From assembly GCF_014193375.1 (NCBI RefSeq), contig NZ_JACHZF010000016.1:47225-111224 (forward strand): a stretch of DNA of 64,000 bases, given 5' to 3'. Both the position numbers and the translations under genes were made by a program. This DNA is from Halomonas campaniensis (lineage in GTDB: Bacteria; Pseudomonadota; Gammaproteobacteria; Pseudomonadales; Halomonadaceae). Below are positions 36,319 through 45,941 of this stretch, in pieces. Below the pieces are notes generated by a model. It was not told where the DNA came from, did not search any database, and worked only from the letters and a program-made list of their open reading frames with translations. Positions within the stretch are counted from its first letter, which is position 1; the number at the start of each line of letters is the position of its first letter.

Positions 36319-37653
36319 ATGGATCCGATTACCCTGGGCATCATCGTCGCCATCGCCCTGATCGTGCTGATGGCCATCGGCACCCCCATCGCCTTCGCCC
36401 TGGGCGGCGTCTCGCTGGTCGCGCTGATCTACGATCGCGGCCTGCCGGAGCTGACCTACTTCGGCGAGACCTTCTTCGACCGCATCGCCGAGTTCGGCTT
36501 CGTGGCCATCCCGATGTTCATCCTGATGGGCGCCGCGGTGGCGTCGTCGCCCACCGGGCGGGACCTCTACCGCTCGCTGGACCTGTGGATGGGCCGGCTG
36601 CCGGGGGGGCTGGCCGTCTCCAACATCGGCGCCTGCACCATCTTCTCCGCCCTCTCCGGCTCCTCGCCCGCCACCTGCGCGGCGATCGGCAAGATGGGCA
36701 TCCCCGAGATGCGCACCCGCGGCTATCCCGACGGCGTCGCCGCCGGCTGCATCGCCGCCGGCGGCACCCTGGGCATCCTCATCCCGCCGTCGGTGACCAT
36801 GATCATCTACGGGATCTCCACCGAGACCTCCATCGGCCGGCTGTTCATCGCCGGGGTGATGCCGGGACTGATGCTGGCCGGCCTGTTCATGGCCTGGACG
36901 ATGATCGCCTGCCGCCTGGCCGGGGGCTACAACAACCCCATGGCGCAGAGCGCCGAGCGCCTGAAGCAGACGGTCAAGGAGAACGTCGACGCCAACCTCA
37001 AGGCGCTGGTGCGGGTGCTGCCCTTCCTGGCCGTGGTGGCGGGCATCCTGTTCGCCCTCTACGGCGGCGTGGCCACCCCCTCCGAGGCCGCCGGCGTCGG
37101 CGCCTTCCTGTGCCTGGCCCTGGCGATCCTCATCTACCGCATGTGGCGGGTGGGCCCGATCAAGCTGATCATGCGCGACTCGCTGCGCGAGAGCGTGATG
37201 ATCATGCTGGTGATCGCCTGCGCCGAGGTGTTCGCCTACGCCCTGTCGTCGATGTTCATCACCCAGACCGTGGCCGGCGCCATCGCCGACCTGGAGGTCA
37301 ACCGCTGGGTGCTGATGGGTATCATCAACGTCTTCCTGCTGGTGGCCGGCTTCTTCCTGCCGCCGGTGGCGGTGATCGTGATGACCGCGCCGATCCTGCT
37401 GCCGATCATCCTGGCGGCGGACTTCGACCCCTACTGGTTCGCGGTGATCCTGACCATCAACCTCGAGATCGGGCTGATCACGCCGCCGGTGGGGCTGAAC
37501 CTGTTCATCATCAAGGGCATCGCCCCGGACATCTCGCTGCGCAACATCCTGATGGGCAGCCTGCCCTACGCGCTGTGCATGGTGCTGGGGATCCTGCTGC
37601 TGTGCCTCTTCCCGGGCATCGCGCTATGGCTGCCCAACCTGATCATGGGCTGA
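36319..37653 (+). CDS. TRAP large permease (DctM), malonate operon
   Basis: A 444-residue DctM-type permease with about 12 membrane helices (AIPMFILMGAAVASSPTGR; GILIPPSVTMIIYG). Start 36319 follows GGGGAG and lies 2 bp after the dctQ stop; a longer frame back into dctQ is not meaningful. It is followed 13 bp later by matA, so transport and malonate activation are in one transcript. Confidence 0.92.
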   Translation: MDPITLGIIVAIALIVLMAIGTPIAFALGGVSLVALIYDRGLPELTYFGETFFDRIAEFGFVAIPMFILMGAAVASSPTGRDLYRSLDLWMGRLPGGLAVSNIGACTIFSALSGSSPATCAAIGKMGIPEMRTRGYPDGVAAGCIAAGGTLGILIPPSVTMIIYGISTETSIGRLFIAGVMPGLMLAGLFMAWTMIACRLAGGYNNPMAQSAERLKQTVKENVDANLKALVRVLPFLAVVAGILFALYGGVATPSEAAGVGAFLCLALAILIYRMWRVGPIKLIMRDSLRESVMIMLVIACAEVFAYALSSMFITQTVAGAIADLEVNRWVLMGIINVFLLVAGFFLPPVAVIVMTAPILLPIILAADFDPYWFAVILTINLEIGLITPPVGLNLFIIKGIAPDISLRNILMGSLPYALCMVLGILLLCLFPGIALWLPNLIMG

Positions 37654-37666
37654 ACGGAGTCGCGTC

Positions 37667-39034
37667 ATGAACATGAGCTTCCTGCAGGAACTGTTCAACA
37701 GCATCACCCAGCGCGACGCCCTGCTGCGGCGGCGCAGCGGGGAGTCCACCACCCCCGACCACGGGCAGCTGGTGGCGGCCTGCCAGGCGCTGCTGGAGAG
37801 CGACGGCGAGGCCTCCAGCATCGCCCTGGCCAGCCGGGCGCTGGGCATGTACCAGCGCCTCGAGCCGGCCGAGCGACAGCGCTTCTTCGAGCGGCTGGCC
37901 AGCGACTTCGCCGCCGAGCCGGGCGAGATCGACGCGGCCTATGCGCACTATGCCGAGCGGCGCGACAATGCCAGCCTGGAGGCGCTGTTCGAGGCCTGCG
38001 AGCCGCGCCGCCAGGAACTGATCCGCCGCCTCAACCTGCCGAGCGGCGGTACCGCCGAGCTGGTGCGGATGCGCGAGGACCTGCTGGCCCTGCTGCGCGA
38101 CCACCCCGAACTGGACGCCATCGACGCCGACTTCGCCCACCTGTTCGGCTCCTGGTTCAACCGCGGCTTCCTGGTGCTCAAGCGCATCGACTGGAACACC
38201 CCGGCCTCGATCCTCGAGAAGATCATCCGCTACGAGGCGGTGCACGAGATCCAGGACTGGGACGACCTGCGCCGCCGCCTGGACGCCCGCGACCGCCGCT
38301 GCTTCGGCTTCTTCCACCCGGCCATCGGCGACGAGCCGCTGATCTTCGTGGAGGTGGCGCTTTGCAAGGGGCTGCCGAACCGGATCCAGCCGATCCTCTC
38401 CGGCGAGGGCGCCGGCGGCGAGAGCGGGGTCGAGGAGCCCGACGAGGCCGACAGCGCCGCCTTCTTCGGCATCAGCAACTGCCAGACCGGCCTGCGCGGC
38501 ATCTCCTTCGGCAACTTCCTGATCAAGCAGGTGGTCCAGGAGCTCAAGCAGGAATTGCCGCAGCTCAGGCACTTCGTCACCCTGTCGCCGGTCCCCGGCT
38601 TCCGCCAGTGGCTGGAGGAGCGCCGCGGCGACGAGGCCCTGCCCGAGGCGCTGCGCGAGACCCTCGGCGAGCTCGACGCGACCGAGTGGCACCGGGACGC
38701 CGAGCGGGCGGCGCGGCTCGAGGCGGTGGTCCGGCCGCTGGCCGCCCGCTACCTGGCCGAGGAGAAGAACGCCCGCGGCCTGCCGCAGAATGCGGTGGCC
38801 CGCTTCCACCTGGGCAACGGCGCCGAGCTGCACCGGGTCAACTGGCTGGGGGACACCTCGGCCAAGGGGCTCAAGCAGGCCGCCGGCCTGATGGTCAACT
38901 ACCTCTACGTGCTCGAGGAGATCGAGCGCAACCACGAGAACTACAGCGCCAACGCTACCGTGGCCTGCTCGAGCGAGGTCCGCGACCTCGCCCGCAAGGC
39001 CCGGAAGCTGGCCAAGGGAGAGCACAGCAAATGA
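37667..39034 (+). CDS. matA: Malonyl-CoA decarboxylase MatA
   Basis: A 455-residue malonyl-CoA decarboxylase with the two-domain layout: a helical N-terminal region (to about residue 150) and a GNAT-fold C-terminal catalytic region. The conserved blocks AAFFGISNCQTGLRGISFGN and ARFHLGNGAELHRVNWLGD, which hold the Ser- and His-containing active site, are present. It converts malonyl-CoA to acetyl-CoA and CO2. The stop overlaps matB (ATGA). Together with MatB it completes malonate breakdown to acetyl-CoA. Confidence 0.93.
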   Translation: MNMSFLQELFNSITQRDALLRRRSGESTTPDHGQLVAACQALLESDGEASSIALASRALGMYQRLEPAERQRFFERLASDFAAEPGEIDAAYAHYAERRDNASLEALFEACEPRRQELIRRLNLPSGGTAELVRMREDLLALLRDHPELDAIDADFAHLFGSWFNRGFLVLKRIDWNTPASILEKIIRYEAVHEIQDWDDLRRRLDARDRRCFGFFHPAIGDEPLIFVEVALCKGLPNRIQPILSGEGAGGESGVEEPDEADSAAFFGISNCQTGLRGISFGNFLIKQVVQELKQELPQLRHFVTLSPVPGFRQWLEERRGDEALPEALRETLGELDATEWHRDAERAARLEAVVRPLAARYLAEEKNARGLPQNAVARFHLGNGAELHRVNWLGDTSAKGLKQAAGLMVNYLYVLEEIERNHENYSANATVACSSEVRDLARKARKLAKGEHSK

Positions 39035-40548
39035 ACCACAACCTCTTCGCGACCTTCGCCGAGCGCATGCGCGAACGCGGTGACGCCGACTTCATCACCA
39101 CCCGCGAGGGGCGCGGCTACACCTACGCCGAGGCGCTGGCCGCCAGCGCCCGCCTGGCCGGTGCCCTGACCGCCCTCGGCGTGCAGCAGGGGGACCGGAT
39201 CGCGGTGCAGGTCGACAAGAGCCCCGAGGCGATCCTGCTCTACCTGGCCTGCCTGCGCATCGGCGGCGTCTACCTGCCGCTCAATACCGGCTACACCGGC
39301 GACGAGATCCGCTACTTCCTCTCCGACGCGGAGCCGGCGCTGTTCGTCTGCCGGCCGGCCAGCCTTGAGGAGGCCCGCGGGCTGGCCGCCGAGACCGGCT
39401 GCCCCGCGGTGGCGACCCTGGGCACCGCCGCCGACGGCAGCCTGATGGAGCAGGCCGCACAGGCCACGCCGCGGGAGGCCATCGTCGAGCTCGGCGAGCG
39501 CGACCTGGCGGCGATCCTCTACACCTCGGGCACCACCGGGCGCTCCAAGGGCGCCATGCTGACCCATCGCAACCTCGGCTCCAACGCCGAGACCCTGCGC
39601 CAGGCCTGGCACTTCACCCCCGAGGACCGGCTGATCCACGCCCTGCCGATCTTCCACACCCACGGCCTGTTCGTGGCCTGCAACGTCACCCTGATGACCG
39701 GCTCGAGCATGCTCTTCCTGCCGAAGTTCGACGCCGACGTGATCTTCGAGGAGCTGCCCCGCGGCAGCGTGCTGATGGGCGTGCCCACCTTCTACACCCG
39801 GCTGGTGGCCGACGACCGCCTGACGCCGGAGGTCACCGCCCACATTCGCCTGTTCGTCTCCGGCTCGGCGCCGCTGACCGCCGAGACCCACCGCGAGTTC
39901 GAGCAGAAGACCGGCCATGCCATCCTCGAGCGCTACGGCATGACCGAGACCAACATGAACATCTCCAACCCCTACGACGGCGAGCGCCGCGCCGGCACCG
40001 TGGGCATGCCGCTGCCCGGGGTGGAGTACCGCATCACCGACCGCGAGACCCACGAATCGGTGCCCGCCGGCGAGATCGGCATGCTCGAGATCCGCGGCCC
40101 CAACGTGTTCATCGGCTACTGGCGGATGCCCGAGAAGACCCGCGAGGAGCTGCTGGATGACGGCTTCTTCATCACCGGCGACCTGGCCATGGTCGACGAG
40201 CGCGGCTACGTGCATATCGTCGGTCGCGACAAGGACCTGGTGATCTCGGGGGGCTACAACGTCTACCCGAAGGAGGTCGAGCAGCTGATCGACGAGCTCG
40301 AGGGGGTCCACGAGTCGGCGGTGATCGGCCTGCCCCACCCGGACTTCGGCGAGGGCGTCACCGCGGTGGTGGTGCGACGGCCGGGCGCGACACTCGACGA
40401 GGCCGGCGTGCTCGCCCACCTGGATGGCCGACTGGCGAAGTACAAGCAGCCCAAGCGCGTGTTCTTCGTCGACACCCTGCCCCGCAACACCATGGGCAAG
40501 GTGCAGAAGAACGAGCTGCGCAAGCAGTTCCAGGACACCTACCGCTGA
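39031..40548 (+). CDS. matB: Malonyl-CoA synthetase MatB
   Basis: A 505-residue adenylate-forming ligase. The AMP-binding signature LYTSGTTGRSKGAML, the A5-like stretch ERYGMTETNMN and the C-terminal lysine in PRNTMGKVQKNEL are all present. The MatB subgroup activates malonate (and often methylmalonate) with ATP and CoA. It overlaps matA by 4 nt. In this operon it supplies malonyl-CoA to MatA. Confidence 0.92.
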   Translation: MNHNLFATFAERMRERGDADFITTREGRGYTYAEALAASARLAGALTALGVQQGDRIAVQVDKSPEAILLYLACLRIGGVYLPLNTGYTGDEIRYFLSDAEPALFVCRPASLEEARGLAAETGCPAVATLGTAADGSLMEQAAQATPREAIVELGERDLAAILYTSGTTGRSKGAMLTHRNLGSNAETLRQAWHFTPEDRLIHALPIFHTHGLFVACNVTLMTGSSMLFLPKFDADVIFEELPRGSVLMGVPTFYTRLVADDRLTPEVTAHIRLFVSGSAPLTAETHREFEQKTGHAILERYGMTETNMNISNPYDGERRAGTVGMPLPGVEYRITDRETHESVPAGEIGMLEIRGPNVFIGYWRMPEKTREELLDDGFFITGDLAMVDERGYVHIVGRDKDLVISGGYNVYPKEVEQLIDELEGVHESAVIGLPHPDFGEGVTAVVVRRPGATLDEAGVLAHLDGRLAKYKQPKRVFFVDTLPRNTMGKVQKNELRKQFQDTYR

Positions 40549-40568
40549 CCCGACGAGGAACCCCGACC

Positions 40569-41165
40569 ATGGCCCACCGGATCACCTACTACTACACCCA
40601 TGTCTCCCCGTGGAGCTACCTGGGCCATGCGCGGCTCGGCGAGATCGCCGCCCGCCACGGCGCCACGATCGACTATGTGCCGATCACCCTGGGGGCGATC
40701 TTCCCGCGCACCGGGGGCCTGCCGCTGGCCAAGCGCGCTCCCGCCCGCCAGGCCTACCGGATGGTGGAGCTCAGGCGCTGGCCACAGCGGCTGGGCCTCC
40801 CCCTCAACGTGGAGCCGAAGCACTTCCCCACCGACGACCGCCCCGCCGCCCGGCTGGCCCTGGCGGCCAAGGCACAGGGGCACGACATCGCCGAGCTGTC
40901 GCTTTCGCTGATGAGGGCCTGCTGGGTGGAGGAGCGGGACATCGCCGAGGCGAGCACCCTGCGCGAGGTCGCCGACGCGGTCGGCCTCGACGGCCGGGCC
41001 CTGCTGGCCGCGTCCGAGGGCCCCGAGGCCCAGGCACGCCTCGACGAGGCCTGCCGTGTCGCGCTGGTGGAGGGCTGCTTCGGCGCTCCCTGGTACAGCG
41101 TCGACGGCGAGCCCTTCTGGGGCCAGGACCGCCTCGAGCTGGTCGAGGAGGCCCTGGCCCGCTGA
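40569..41165 (+). CDS. 2-hydroxychromene-2-carboxylate isomerase-like (kappa GST/DsbA fold)
   Basis: A 198-residue protein of the HCCA isomerase/kappa-class GST family (thioredoxin fold with helical insert). The catalytic Ser is in YYTHVSPWSYLGH and the C-terminal FGAPWYSVDGEPFWGQDRL is typical. HCCA isomerases act in naphthalene-type ring degradation, but many family members of unknown role exist; here it is the last gene of the malonate operon, 20 bp after matB. Its link to malonate is unclear. Confidence 0.8.
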   Translation: MAHRITYYYTHVSPWSYLGHARLGEIAARHGATIDYVPITLGAIFPRTGGLPLAKRAPARQAYRMVELRRWPQRLGLPLNVEPKHFPTDDRPAARLALAAKAQGHDIAELSLSLMRACWVEERDIAEASTLREVADAVGLDGRALLAASEGPEAQARLDEACRVALVEGCFGAPWYSVDGEPFWGQDRLELVEEALAR

Positions 41166-41189
41166 CGGCAGACCCGTTAGCGGCAAGGC

Positions 41190-43172
41190 TCAGCGGGCCG
41201 CCGAGGCCTCGCCCTGGCGCGCCCGCAGCAGGTTGATCACCCCACCCGCCGCCAGCAGCTCCCGCTGGCGGCCGCTCAGCCCGTGGTGCAGGCGGAAGGT
41301 GCCCTTGCCGACCACCTCGGCGGTCAAGTCGGGGCCGGCGGCCAGCTGGGCATGCAGGTCGCGGATCACCAGGCTGTCGCCCTGCTCCAGCCGCCTGGCA
41401 TCCCGCTCCGACTCGAAGGTGAGCGGCAGGGCGCCGAAGCACACCAGGTTCTGCCAGTGGATGCGCGCGAAGCTTTGCGCCACGACCACCTGCAGCCCCA
41501 GGTAGCGCGGCACCAGGGCGGCGTTCTCGCGGCTGGAGCCCTGGCCGTAGTTGCGGCCGCCGACGATCGCATGGCCGCCCAGCTCGCGGCTCGCCTCGGC
41601 GCGCCGGGCGTAGTCGGGGTCGACGGCCTCGAAGGTGAAGGGCGCCGAGGCGTAGACGCTGCTCCAGTAGGGCATCACCCGCTGGCCCGCCGGCATGATG
41701 TCGTCGGTGGAGACGTTGTCGCCGGTGACCAGCAGCACCGGCACCTCCAGGGTATCCGGCAGCGGCGGCAGGTCCGGCAGCGCCGGGGTATTGTCGGTCT
41801 TCTGCAGCGGCCTGAGCCGCGCCTCGGCCGGCGGCAGCGGCGCCGTGAACAGCTCGCGGTTGACCACCATCCGCTCCGGCTCGAGGATCCGCGGATAGGC
41901 CATGTCGAGGGTGCGCGGATCGGCGATCACCCCCGCCAGCGCCGAGGCGGCGGCGGTCTCGGGGCTGCACAGGAAGACGCTGTCCTCGCGGGTGCCGGAG
42001 CGGCCCGGGAAGTTGCGCGGCACGGTGCGCAGGCTGTTGAGCCCCGCGGCCGGGGCCTGGCCCATGCCGATGCAGCCGTTGCAGCCGGTCTGGTGGAGCC
42101 GCGCCCCACTGGCGACCAGGTCGGCGAGGTACCCCTCGCGGATCAGGGTGGTCAGCACCTGGCGCGACGAGGGGTTGATGTCCAGCGAGACGCCCTCGGC
42201 CACGGTGCGGCCGCGCACCATCTCCGCCACCACCGCGAAGTCCCGGTAGCCCGGGTTGCCCGAGGAGCCGATATAGGCCTGGTGCAGCGGTTCGCCGGCC
42301 ACCTCGCTCACCGGCACCACCCTGTCGGGGCTCGAGGGCAGGGCGATCAGCGGCACCAGGCCCGAGAGGTCCAGGGTCTCCTCCCGGTCATAGGTGCAGC
42401 CCGGCTCGGCGGCCAGCGGCTTCCAGTCCCCCTCGCGGCCACGGGCCGCCAGGAAGCGGCGGGTCTCCTCGTCGCTGGGGAAGACCGTGGCGGTGGCGCC
42501 CATCTCGGTGCCCATGTTGGCCAGCACGTGACGATCCATGGCGGAGAGGTGCGCGAGGCCCGGGCCGTGGTACTCGATGATGGTGTCCTTGCCGCCGGCC
42601 ACGCCGTGGCGCCGCAGCAGCTCGAGCACCGCGTCCTTGGCCGAGACCCAGTCGGGCAGGCGGCCCTCCAGGCGGATGCCCCACACCTCCGGCATGGTCA
42701 GGTAGAGCGGCTCGCCGGCCATGGCCGTGGCCACCTCGATGCCGCCGGCGCCGATGGCCAGCATGCCCAGCGAGCCGGCCGCCGTGGTGTGGCTGTCGCA
42801 GCCGACGATGGACTGGCCCGGCACGCCGAACTGCTCCATGTGCACGGGATGGCTGATGCCGTTGCCGGGGCCGGAGTACCAGACCCCGAAACGCTCGCAG
42901 GCGCTCTTGAGGAACAGGTAGGTCTCGGCATTGAGGTGGTCGGCCTGCACCAGGCCGTGGTCGATGTACTGCACGCTGGGGTCGGTGTGCACCCGGTCGA
43001 GGCCCATGGCCTCGAGCTCGAGCATCACCAGGGTGCCCAGCACGTCCTGCAGCAGGGCCTGGTCCATGCGCAGGGCGATCTCGCTGCCGGGGGTCATCTC
43101 GCCCTCCACCAGGTGATCACGAATGAGCTGCTGGGCCAGGTTGAGGGGTCTACGGGCGTCGTGGGAGTTCAT
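41190..43172 (-). CDS. Aconitate hydratase-like protein, Aquifex type
   Basis: A 660-residue aconitase-superfamily protein, shorter than AcnA or AcnB and matching the putative 'Aquifex type' aconitase group. The Fe-S cysteines are in VGCDSHTTAAG and TGCNGCIGMGQ, and the swivel domain follows (GDNVSTDDIMPAGQR; GGRNYGQGSSREN). It could isomerise citrate/isocitrate, or a related acid in a catabolic pathway. It is downstream of a GntR gene on the same strand, 60 bp apart, so it is probably controlled with it rather than being the housekeeping enzyme. Confidence 0.85.
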   Translation of the reverse strand: MNSHDARRPLNLAQQLIRDHLVEGEMTPGSEIALRMDQALLQDVLGTLVMLELEAMGLDRVHTDPSVQYIDHGLVQADHLNAETYLFLKSACERFGVWYSGPGNGISHPVHMEQFGVPGQSIVGCDSHTTAAGSLGMLAIGAGGIEVATAMAGEPLYLTMPEVWGIRLEGRLPDWVSAKDAVLELLRRHGVAGGKDTIIEYHGPGLAHLSAMDRHVLANMGTEMGATATVFPSDEETRRFLAARGREGDWKPLAAEPGCTYDREETLDLSGLVPLIALPSSPDRVVPVSEVAGEPLHQAYIGSSGNPGYRDFAVVAEMVRGRTVAEGVSLDINPSSRQVLTTLIREGYLADLVASGARLHQTGCNGCIGMGQAPAAGLNSLRTVPRNFPGRSGTREDSVFLCSPETAAASALAGVIADPRTLDMAYPRILEPERMVVNRELFTAPLPPAEARLRPLQKTDNTPALPDLPPLPDTLEVPVLLVTGDNVSTDDIMPAGQRVMPYWSSVYASAPFTFEAVDPDYARRAEASRELGGHAIVGGRNYGQGSSRENAALVPRYLGLQVVVAQSFARIHWQNLVCFGALPLTFESERDARRLEQGDSLVIRDLHAQLAAGPDLTAEVVGKGTFRLHHGLSGRQRELLAAGGVINLLRARQGEASAAR

Positions 43173-43187
43173 GGGACGGTCCTGAAG

Positions 43188-43199
43188 CTGTTGTTGTAG
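43188..43199 (-). promoter_or_regulatory. ACAACAA leader motif before aconitase-like gene
   Basis: The minus strand reads CTACAACAACAG about 16-27 nt upstream of the start codon at 43172. It is a strong member of the ACAACAA leader set. Confidence 0.42.
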
Positions 43200-43232
43200 G
43201 GACTCGGTTGTCGGAAGCTGGCGGCCGGGGCG

Positions 43233-43922
43233 TCAGGCGCGATGCAGGCGACGGCGGAAGGCCGGCTCCCGGGCCTCCTCGTCGCTTGCCGCCGGGCGCA
43301 GCTGGGCGGCCCGGGCGGCCAGGATGTGCGCGCGCATCACCGAGGCCGCCCATTCGCCGTCGCCCAGCGAGAGGGCCCGGATCAGCTCGCGGTGATGCTG
43401 CATGCTGCCGTGCAGCTCGTCGCGGGTGTAGCGGTGGAAGCTGCGCCGCGAGACGGGGATCTGCACGATGGTCTCCAGCAGCCGCTGCAGCCGGGGGCTG
43501 TCGGCCGCCGCCACCAGCTCGGCATGGAAGCGGTTGTTGAGCTGGGCAATCTCGTCCACGGAGGCGTCGTCACCGCGTTCGCAGAGCGCCTCCATGCGCT
43601 CGGCCAGGTCGTCGAGGGTCGCCAGGCGCTCGGCGCCGATCCGCGGCGCGGCGCGCCTGACCACCTGGGGCTCGAGCAGCACGCGCAGCTCGAACACCTC
43701 CTCCACGTCGCGCTGGGTCCAGGCCACCACCCGGGCGCCATGGTGGGGAATCGCCTCCACCCAGCCATCGGAGACCAGCCGCCGCAGCGCCTCGCGAATC
43801 GGCGTGCGGCTGAGCGCCAGCTCCTGGCCGATGGTGGCCTCCCGCACGTAGCTGCCGGCGGGATACTGGCCGTCGAGGATGCGCTTCTTGATGATCTGGT
43901 AGACCCGATCGGCGGCGGTCAT
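43233..43922 (-). CDS. GntR-family (FCD) regulator of the aconitase locus
   Basis: A 229-residue GntR regulator with a winged HTH (IGQELALSRTPIREALRRLV) and an FCD ligand domain. It lies upstream of the aconitase-like gene on the same strand and divergent from the HAD gene. The divergent region holds an inverted repeat, TGGCCAA / TTGGCCA (43980-44006), and two TTGTnTnC-like half-sites. The effector is probably a carboxylate, but this is not known. Confidence 0.87.
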   Translation of the reverse strand: MTAADRVYQIIKKRILDGQYPAGSYVREATIGQELALSRTPIREALRRLVSDGWVEAIPHHGARVVAWTQRDVEEVFELRVLLEPQVVRRAAPRIGAERLATLDDLAERMEALCERGDDASVDEIAQLNNRFHAELVAAADSPRLQRLLETIVQIPVSRRSFHRYTRDELHGSMQHHRELIRALSLGDGEWAASVMRAHILAARAAQLRPAASDEEAREPAFRRRLHRA

Positions 43923-43979
43923 GGCGGTCTCCCTTCGACCAAGGTAGGAGGCAATGTTGTGTACGATTGATTGCGCCGA

Positions 43980-44006
43980 TGGCCAATATAGGCCTACATT
44001 TGGCCA
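43980..44006. promoter_or_regulatory. Inverted repeat in gntR-HAD divergent region
   Basis: TGGCCAA (43980-43986) and TTGGCCA (44000-44006) form a perfect 7-bp inverted repeat around a TAGGCCTA core (43989-43996). It is a candidate operator for the GntR regulator. TTGTGTACGAT (43957) and the inverted ATTGCATACAA (44019) flank it symmetrically. Confidence 0.45.
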
Positions 44007-44103
44007 AAATCGAGTCGGATTGCATACAACTCTCCCGTGGACGCCCTATCAACGCTACGCCAGACCCGGGATGTCAGTGGGTTGAGCCGGCCAATCGGCG
44101 ACG

Positions 44104-44120
44104 ACAACCAACAACAACCA
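44104..44120 (+). promoter_or_regulatory. ACAACAA leader motif before HAD gene
   Basis: ACAACCAACAACAACCA lies 13-29 nt upstream of the start codon at 44133, directly before the AGGAAGCG Shine-Dalgarno. It is a strong member of the leader set. Confidence 0.42.
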
Positions 44121-44132
44121 CAGGAAGCGACC

Positions 44133-44888
44133 ATGTCCCACTCCACGCCCCCGCCCGGCCAGGGCCGAGACTCCCTGGCCGAGGTCAGGGCCCTCACCTT
44201 CGACGTCTTCGGTACCGTGGTGGACTGGCGCAGCAGCGTCATCCGCGAGGGCCAGGCGCTGGGGCAGGCGCGCGGCCTGGAGGTGGACTGGGCGGCCTTC
44301 GCCGACGCCTGGCGGGGCGGCTACGCTCCGGCCATGGATCGGGTGCGCCGCGGCGAGCTGCCCTGGACGCGGCTCGACGACCTGCACCGCATGACCCTGG
44401 ATCGGCTGATCGACGAGTTCGGCCTCGCCGACGCCCTCGGCGAGGAAGACCGCCAGCACCTCAACCGCGCCTGGCACCGCCTCGACCCCTGGCCGGACAG
44501 CGTGGCGGGGATGGAACGCCTCAGGCCGCGCTTCATCCTCGCCCCCCTCTCCAACGGCAACGTCTCGCTGCTGGTCAACATGGCAAGGCATGCGGGGCTG
44601 CCCTGGGACTGCGTGCTCTCGGCGGAACTGGCCGGGCACTACAAGCGCGACCCGGAGGTCTACCACAAGGCCTGCGAGCTGCTCGACCTGGCGCCCCACC
44701 AGGTGATGATGGTGGCGGCCCACCAGGACGACCTCCAGGCGGCCCACCGCGAGGGGCTGCGCACCGCCTTCGTCAAGCGCCCGCTGGAGCACGGGCCGGA
44801 CGCCGTCCCCGACCTGACGGTGGATCCGGTCTTCGACCTGGTGGCCAACGACTTCCACGACCTGGCCGACCAGCTGCTCGCCCCCTGA
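44133..44888 (+). CDS. HAD type II hydrolase, L-2-haloacid dehalogenase family
   Basis: A 251-residue HAD-superfamily hydrolase. The nucleophile Asp24 lies in TFDVFGTVVDW; SNGN and KRDPEVY supply motifs II and III, and AAHQDD corresponds to motif IV. The pattern is that of haloacid dehalogenase type II enzymes, though many family members have other substrates. The substrate is unknown. It is followed 15 bp later by a LysR gene and divergent from gntR. Confidence 0.85.
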   Translation: MSHSTPPPGQGRDSLAEVRALTFDVFGTVVDWRSSVIREGQALGQARGLEVDWAAFADAWRGGYAPAMDRVRRGELPWTRLDDLHRMTLDRLIDEFGLADALGEEDRQHLNRAWHRLDPWPDSVAGMERLRPRFILAPLSNGNVSLLVNMARHAGLPWDCVLSAELAGHYKRDPEVYHKACELLDLAPHQVMMVAAHQDDLQAAHREGLRTAFVKRPLEHGPDAVPDLTVDPVFDLVANDFHDLADQLLAP

Positions 44889-44903
44889 CCCGGGATCGCC
44901 GCC

Positions 44904-45803
44904 ATGAGACTCGACCCCACCTCGCTCAGGCTGTTCGTCCGGGTCGCCGAGACCGGCACCATCACCGGCGCCGCGGAGGCGGAGTACATCGCCACCTCCG
45001 CGGTGAGCAAGCGGCTCAGCGAGCTGGAGGCCCACTTCAGCACCCCGCTGCTGAAGCGCAACAACCGCGGGGTGGAGCTGACGCCGGCCGGCAACGCCCT
45101 GCTCAACCTGTCGCGTGGCGTGCTGCACAACCTGGAGGATCTCGAGCTGCAGATGCGCGAGTACTCCAGCGGCAACCGGGGCATCGTCAGGGTCTTCGCC
45201 AACATGTCGGCGATCACCCAGTACCTGCCCACCGAAACCCAGGATTTCTTCGAGAAGCATCCCGATATCGGCGTCCAGCTGGAGGAGAAGGTCAGCCCGA
45301 TCATCACCCGCGAGGTGATGAGCAACAACGCCGATATCGGCGTCTGCGCGCGGCTGCCCCACGGCTATGACCTGGTGGAATTTCCCTACCATGTGGACGA
45401 CCTGGTGCTGGTCACGCCCCTGAACCATCCGCTGGCCGACCGTGAGGCGATCGACTTCCGTGAATGCCTGGACTATCCCCACGTGGGGCTGCACACCTCC
45501 AGCGCCATCAACCTGGAGCTGCTGAGGGCCGCCAGCCTGGCCAACCGGCCGCTGCGGCTGCGCATCCAGGTCACCAGCTACGACGCCCTGTGCATGATGG
45601 TCCAGGCCGGGCTGGGCGTCGGCGTGGTGCCCCGCGGGGCGATCCGCCAGTACGTGGGGGGCCTGAATGTGAGGGTCCTGTCGATCCGCGACGCCTGGGC
45701 CAGGCGCAGATTGAGCATCTATGTTCACGACCCGGAGCGGCTCTCCATGGCCGCCAGAATGTTCGTCGACCACCTGATCGAATCCGCCGCATCGAGCGGG
45801 TGA
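44904..45803 (+). CDS. LysR-family transcriptional regulator
   Basis: A 299-residue LysR-type regulator with an N-terminal HTH (LRLFVRVAETGTITGAAEAE, then SKRLSELEAHF) and a C-terminal effector domain. It is 15 bp downstream of the HAD gene and upstream of the TAXI locus in the same direction, so it may regulate either. No clear operator was identified in the 290-bp region to the next gene. Confidence 0.85.
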   Translation: MRLDPTSLRLFVRVAETGTITGAAEAEYIATSAVSKRLSELEAHFSTPLLKRNNRGVELTPAGNALLNLSRGVLHNLEDLELQMREYSSGNRGIVRVFANMSAITQYLPTETQDFFEKHPDIGVQLEEKVSPIITREVMSNNADIGVCARLPHGYDLVEFPYHVDDLVLVTPLNHPLADREAIDFRECLDYPHVGLHTSSAINLELLRAASLANRPLRLRIQVTSYDALCMMVQAGLGVGVVPRGAIRQYVGGLNVRVLSIRDAWARRRLSIYVHDPERLSMAARMFVDHLIESAASSG

Positions 45804-45941
45804 CCGCGGCCATCATCGCGCCGAACCCGCCGGCATTTCTTCGCTGCAATGCGGCAAAAAACGGGGCGATTCCTGCCTTCGTATCTGGAGAAGGCGGGTT
45901 CATGAATGACCAATGTACAGGCTGACAGCAGGAGGGTATCA

